64,000 nt of DNA from Gracilaria gracilis. Lineage: Eukaryota; Rhodophyta; Florideophyceae; Gracilariales; Gracilariaceae. This document shows positions 63,462 through 64,000 of the stretch, piece by piece. Position 1 is the stretch's first letter. Every line of letters starts with the position of its first letter. Location: the NCBI GenBank assembly GCA_030374805.1, contig JARGSG010000194.1, positions 372,001-436,000 of the forward strand, read 5' to 3'. The translations under genes were made by a program, and so were the position numbers. The notes under the pieces are model-generated. The model ran no database searches, had not been told where the DNA came from, and saw nothing but the letters and a program-made list of their open reading frames with translations.

Positions 63462-64000
63462 TGGCTTTCGATTGCTGGGGAAGGGATGGCTGTAGATGGT
63501 GGAAGTAAGGCCGATGTTCTTTGGAACGCGGTGAGAATTGGAGAAGCGGATAGTGGAACAAGCATGGCGTTTGATGCTCATGAGAGCTACCGAAGGGTCT
63601 GTGTCTTTCGAGGAGTTGTCTTGATGAAATACAAAATGCTCCCGCCTAAACTGTGGTTGCATCCGATACCCCCATTAATTGTAACCAACACGCGATCTTC
63701 GCATACTGGATTTATTGTGGGCCACACTAATTTTGTTACCACAATAATTCTTCACCCACGCTATTTGCAGTTACTGGGTGTAGTTTACTCTCAAAGTTAC
63801 TCACCGTTCCAAAGATGCCTCGTAAAACGGGTTTATTGAAAGTGAAAAAACTGAAAATTGTTGCACCACCACTCTCATGAAATGATTTATCAAAAATTTT
63901 CAAAATTTATAAGACGTTAATTCTTTACGTCTAACAATTTTTACTCCATCCAAACCAGTCTAAACCTAACACGTTTAAATCACAAAAATTGTCATAAAAT
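63462..64000 (+). other. Flank of the Ty3 insertion with possible host ORF
   Basis: A plus-strand frame from ATG 63,486 to 63,839 (117 codons; GGSKADVLWNAVRIGEADSG, then FDAHESYRRVCVFRGVVL) is open right up to the LTR edge. The element may therefore have landed in or near a host gene. The last 150 bp are AT-rich with no feature. Confidence 0.35.

Noticed and set aside
1-64000. TGA reassigned to Trp, suggested by in-frame TGA codons at 1558 and 30,023
   Set aside because: Only the 30,023 site fits Trp. Several intact genes end in TGA, and another interrupted frame carries TAA, so ordinary nonsense changes explain the data.
1-64000. CRISPR arrays, bacterial operons or ribosome-binding sites
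   Set aside because: None are present. The tandem repeats seen have no spacer structure, and the genes carry TATA boxes and splice signals.

Overview
This window looks like nuclear DNA of a eukaryote with a repeat-rich, intron-poor genome. Short host genes carry their own TATA boxes and, in places, very short 5'-UTR introns. They sit as islands among LTR retrotransposons, a Tnp2-type DNA transposon, a LINE remnant, foldback hairpins, minisatellites and diverged segmental duplications. There is no bacterial operon layout, CRISPR array, rRNA or convincing tRNA. The lineage cannot be fixed from sequence alone. A multicellular red alga is my best guess, from the mix of compact genes with Ty1/copia and Ty3/gypsy elements, but confidence is low.

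Layout. 1-2.98 kb: minus-strand Tnp2 (CACTA/EnSpm-like) transposase that runs off the left edge. 3.6-5.8 kb: a 51-bp minisatellite and a TATA-driven gene with an 82-bp 5'-UTR intron, followed by a second promoter module and a charged-protein ORF. 6.9-7.3 kb: a cluster of near-perfect palindromes. 8.4-8.9 kb: a decayed gene. 10.0-11.9 kb: two foldback elements and a GC-rich minisatellite. 13.7-19.8 kb: a broken Ty1/copia element, minus strand, with both LTRs and a half-tRNA primer site, split by nested Ty3-type LTR sequence. 20.5-24.0 kb: a 600-aa orphan ORF between diverged direct repeats. 24.2-28.5 kb: an island of small host genes, two secreted and one with two membrane segments. 28.8-29.3 kb: a copia RNase H fragment. 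29.6-30.2 kb: a pyridoxamine-phosphate-oxidase-like gene carrying one in-frame TGA. 31.4-44.2 kb: a mosaic of duplicated segments that includes two inverted paralogues of a six-cysteine secreted protein and a LINE remnant. 44.3-46.2 kb: two small host genes. 48.5-49.3 kb: a solo Ty3 LTR with target-site duplication. 51.1-63.5 kb: a young Ty3/gypsy chromovirus-like element, gag-pol on the minus strand, with two extra ORFs on the opposite strand next to its 3' LTR.

The mobile elements explain most of the open reading frames. The most interesting host-side signals are four. First, the six-cysteine secreted paralogues, whose coding sequence appears to be under purifying selection. Second, the orphan 600-aa ORF bounded by repeats. 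Third, a promoter plus 5'-UTR-intron module present at two distant loci. Fourth, the FMN-binding-family gene with a single TGA where its family usually has tryptophan.
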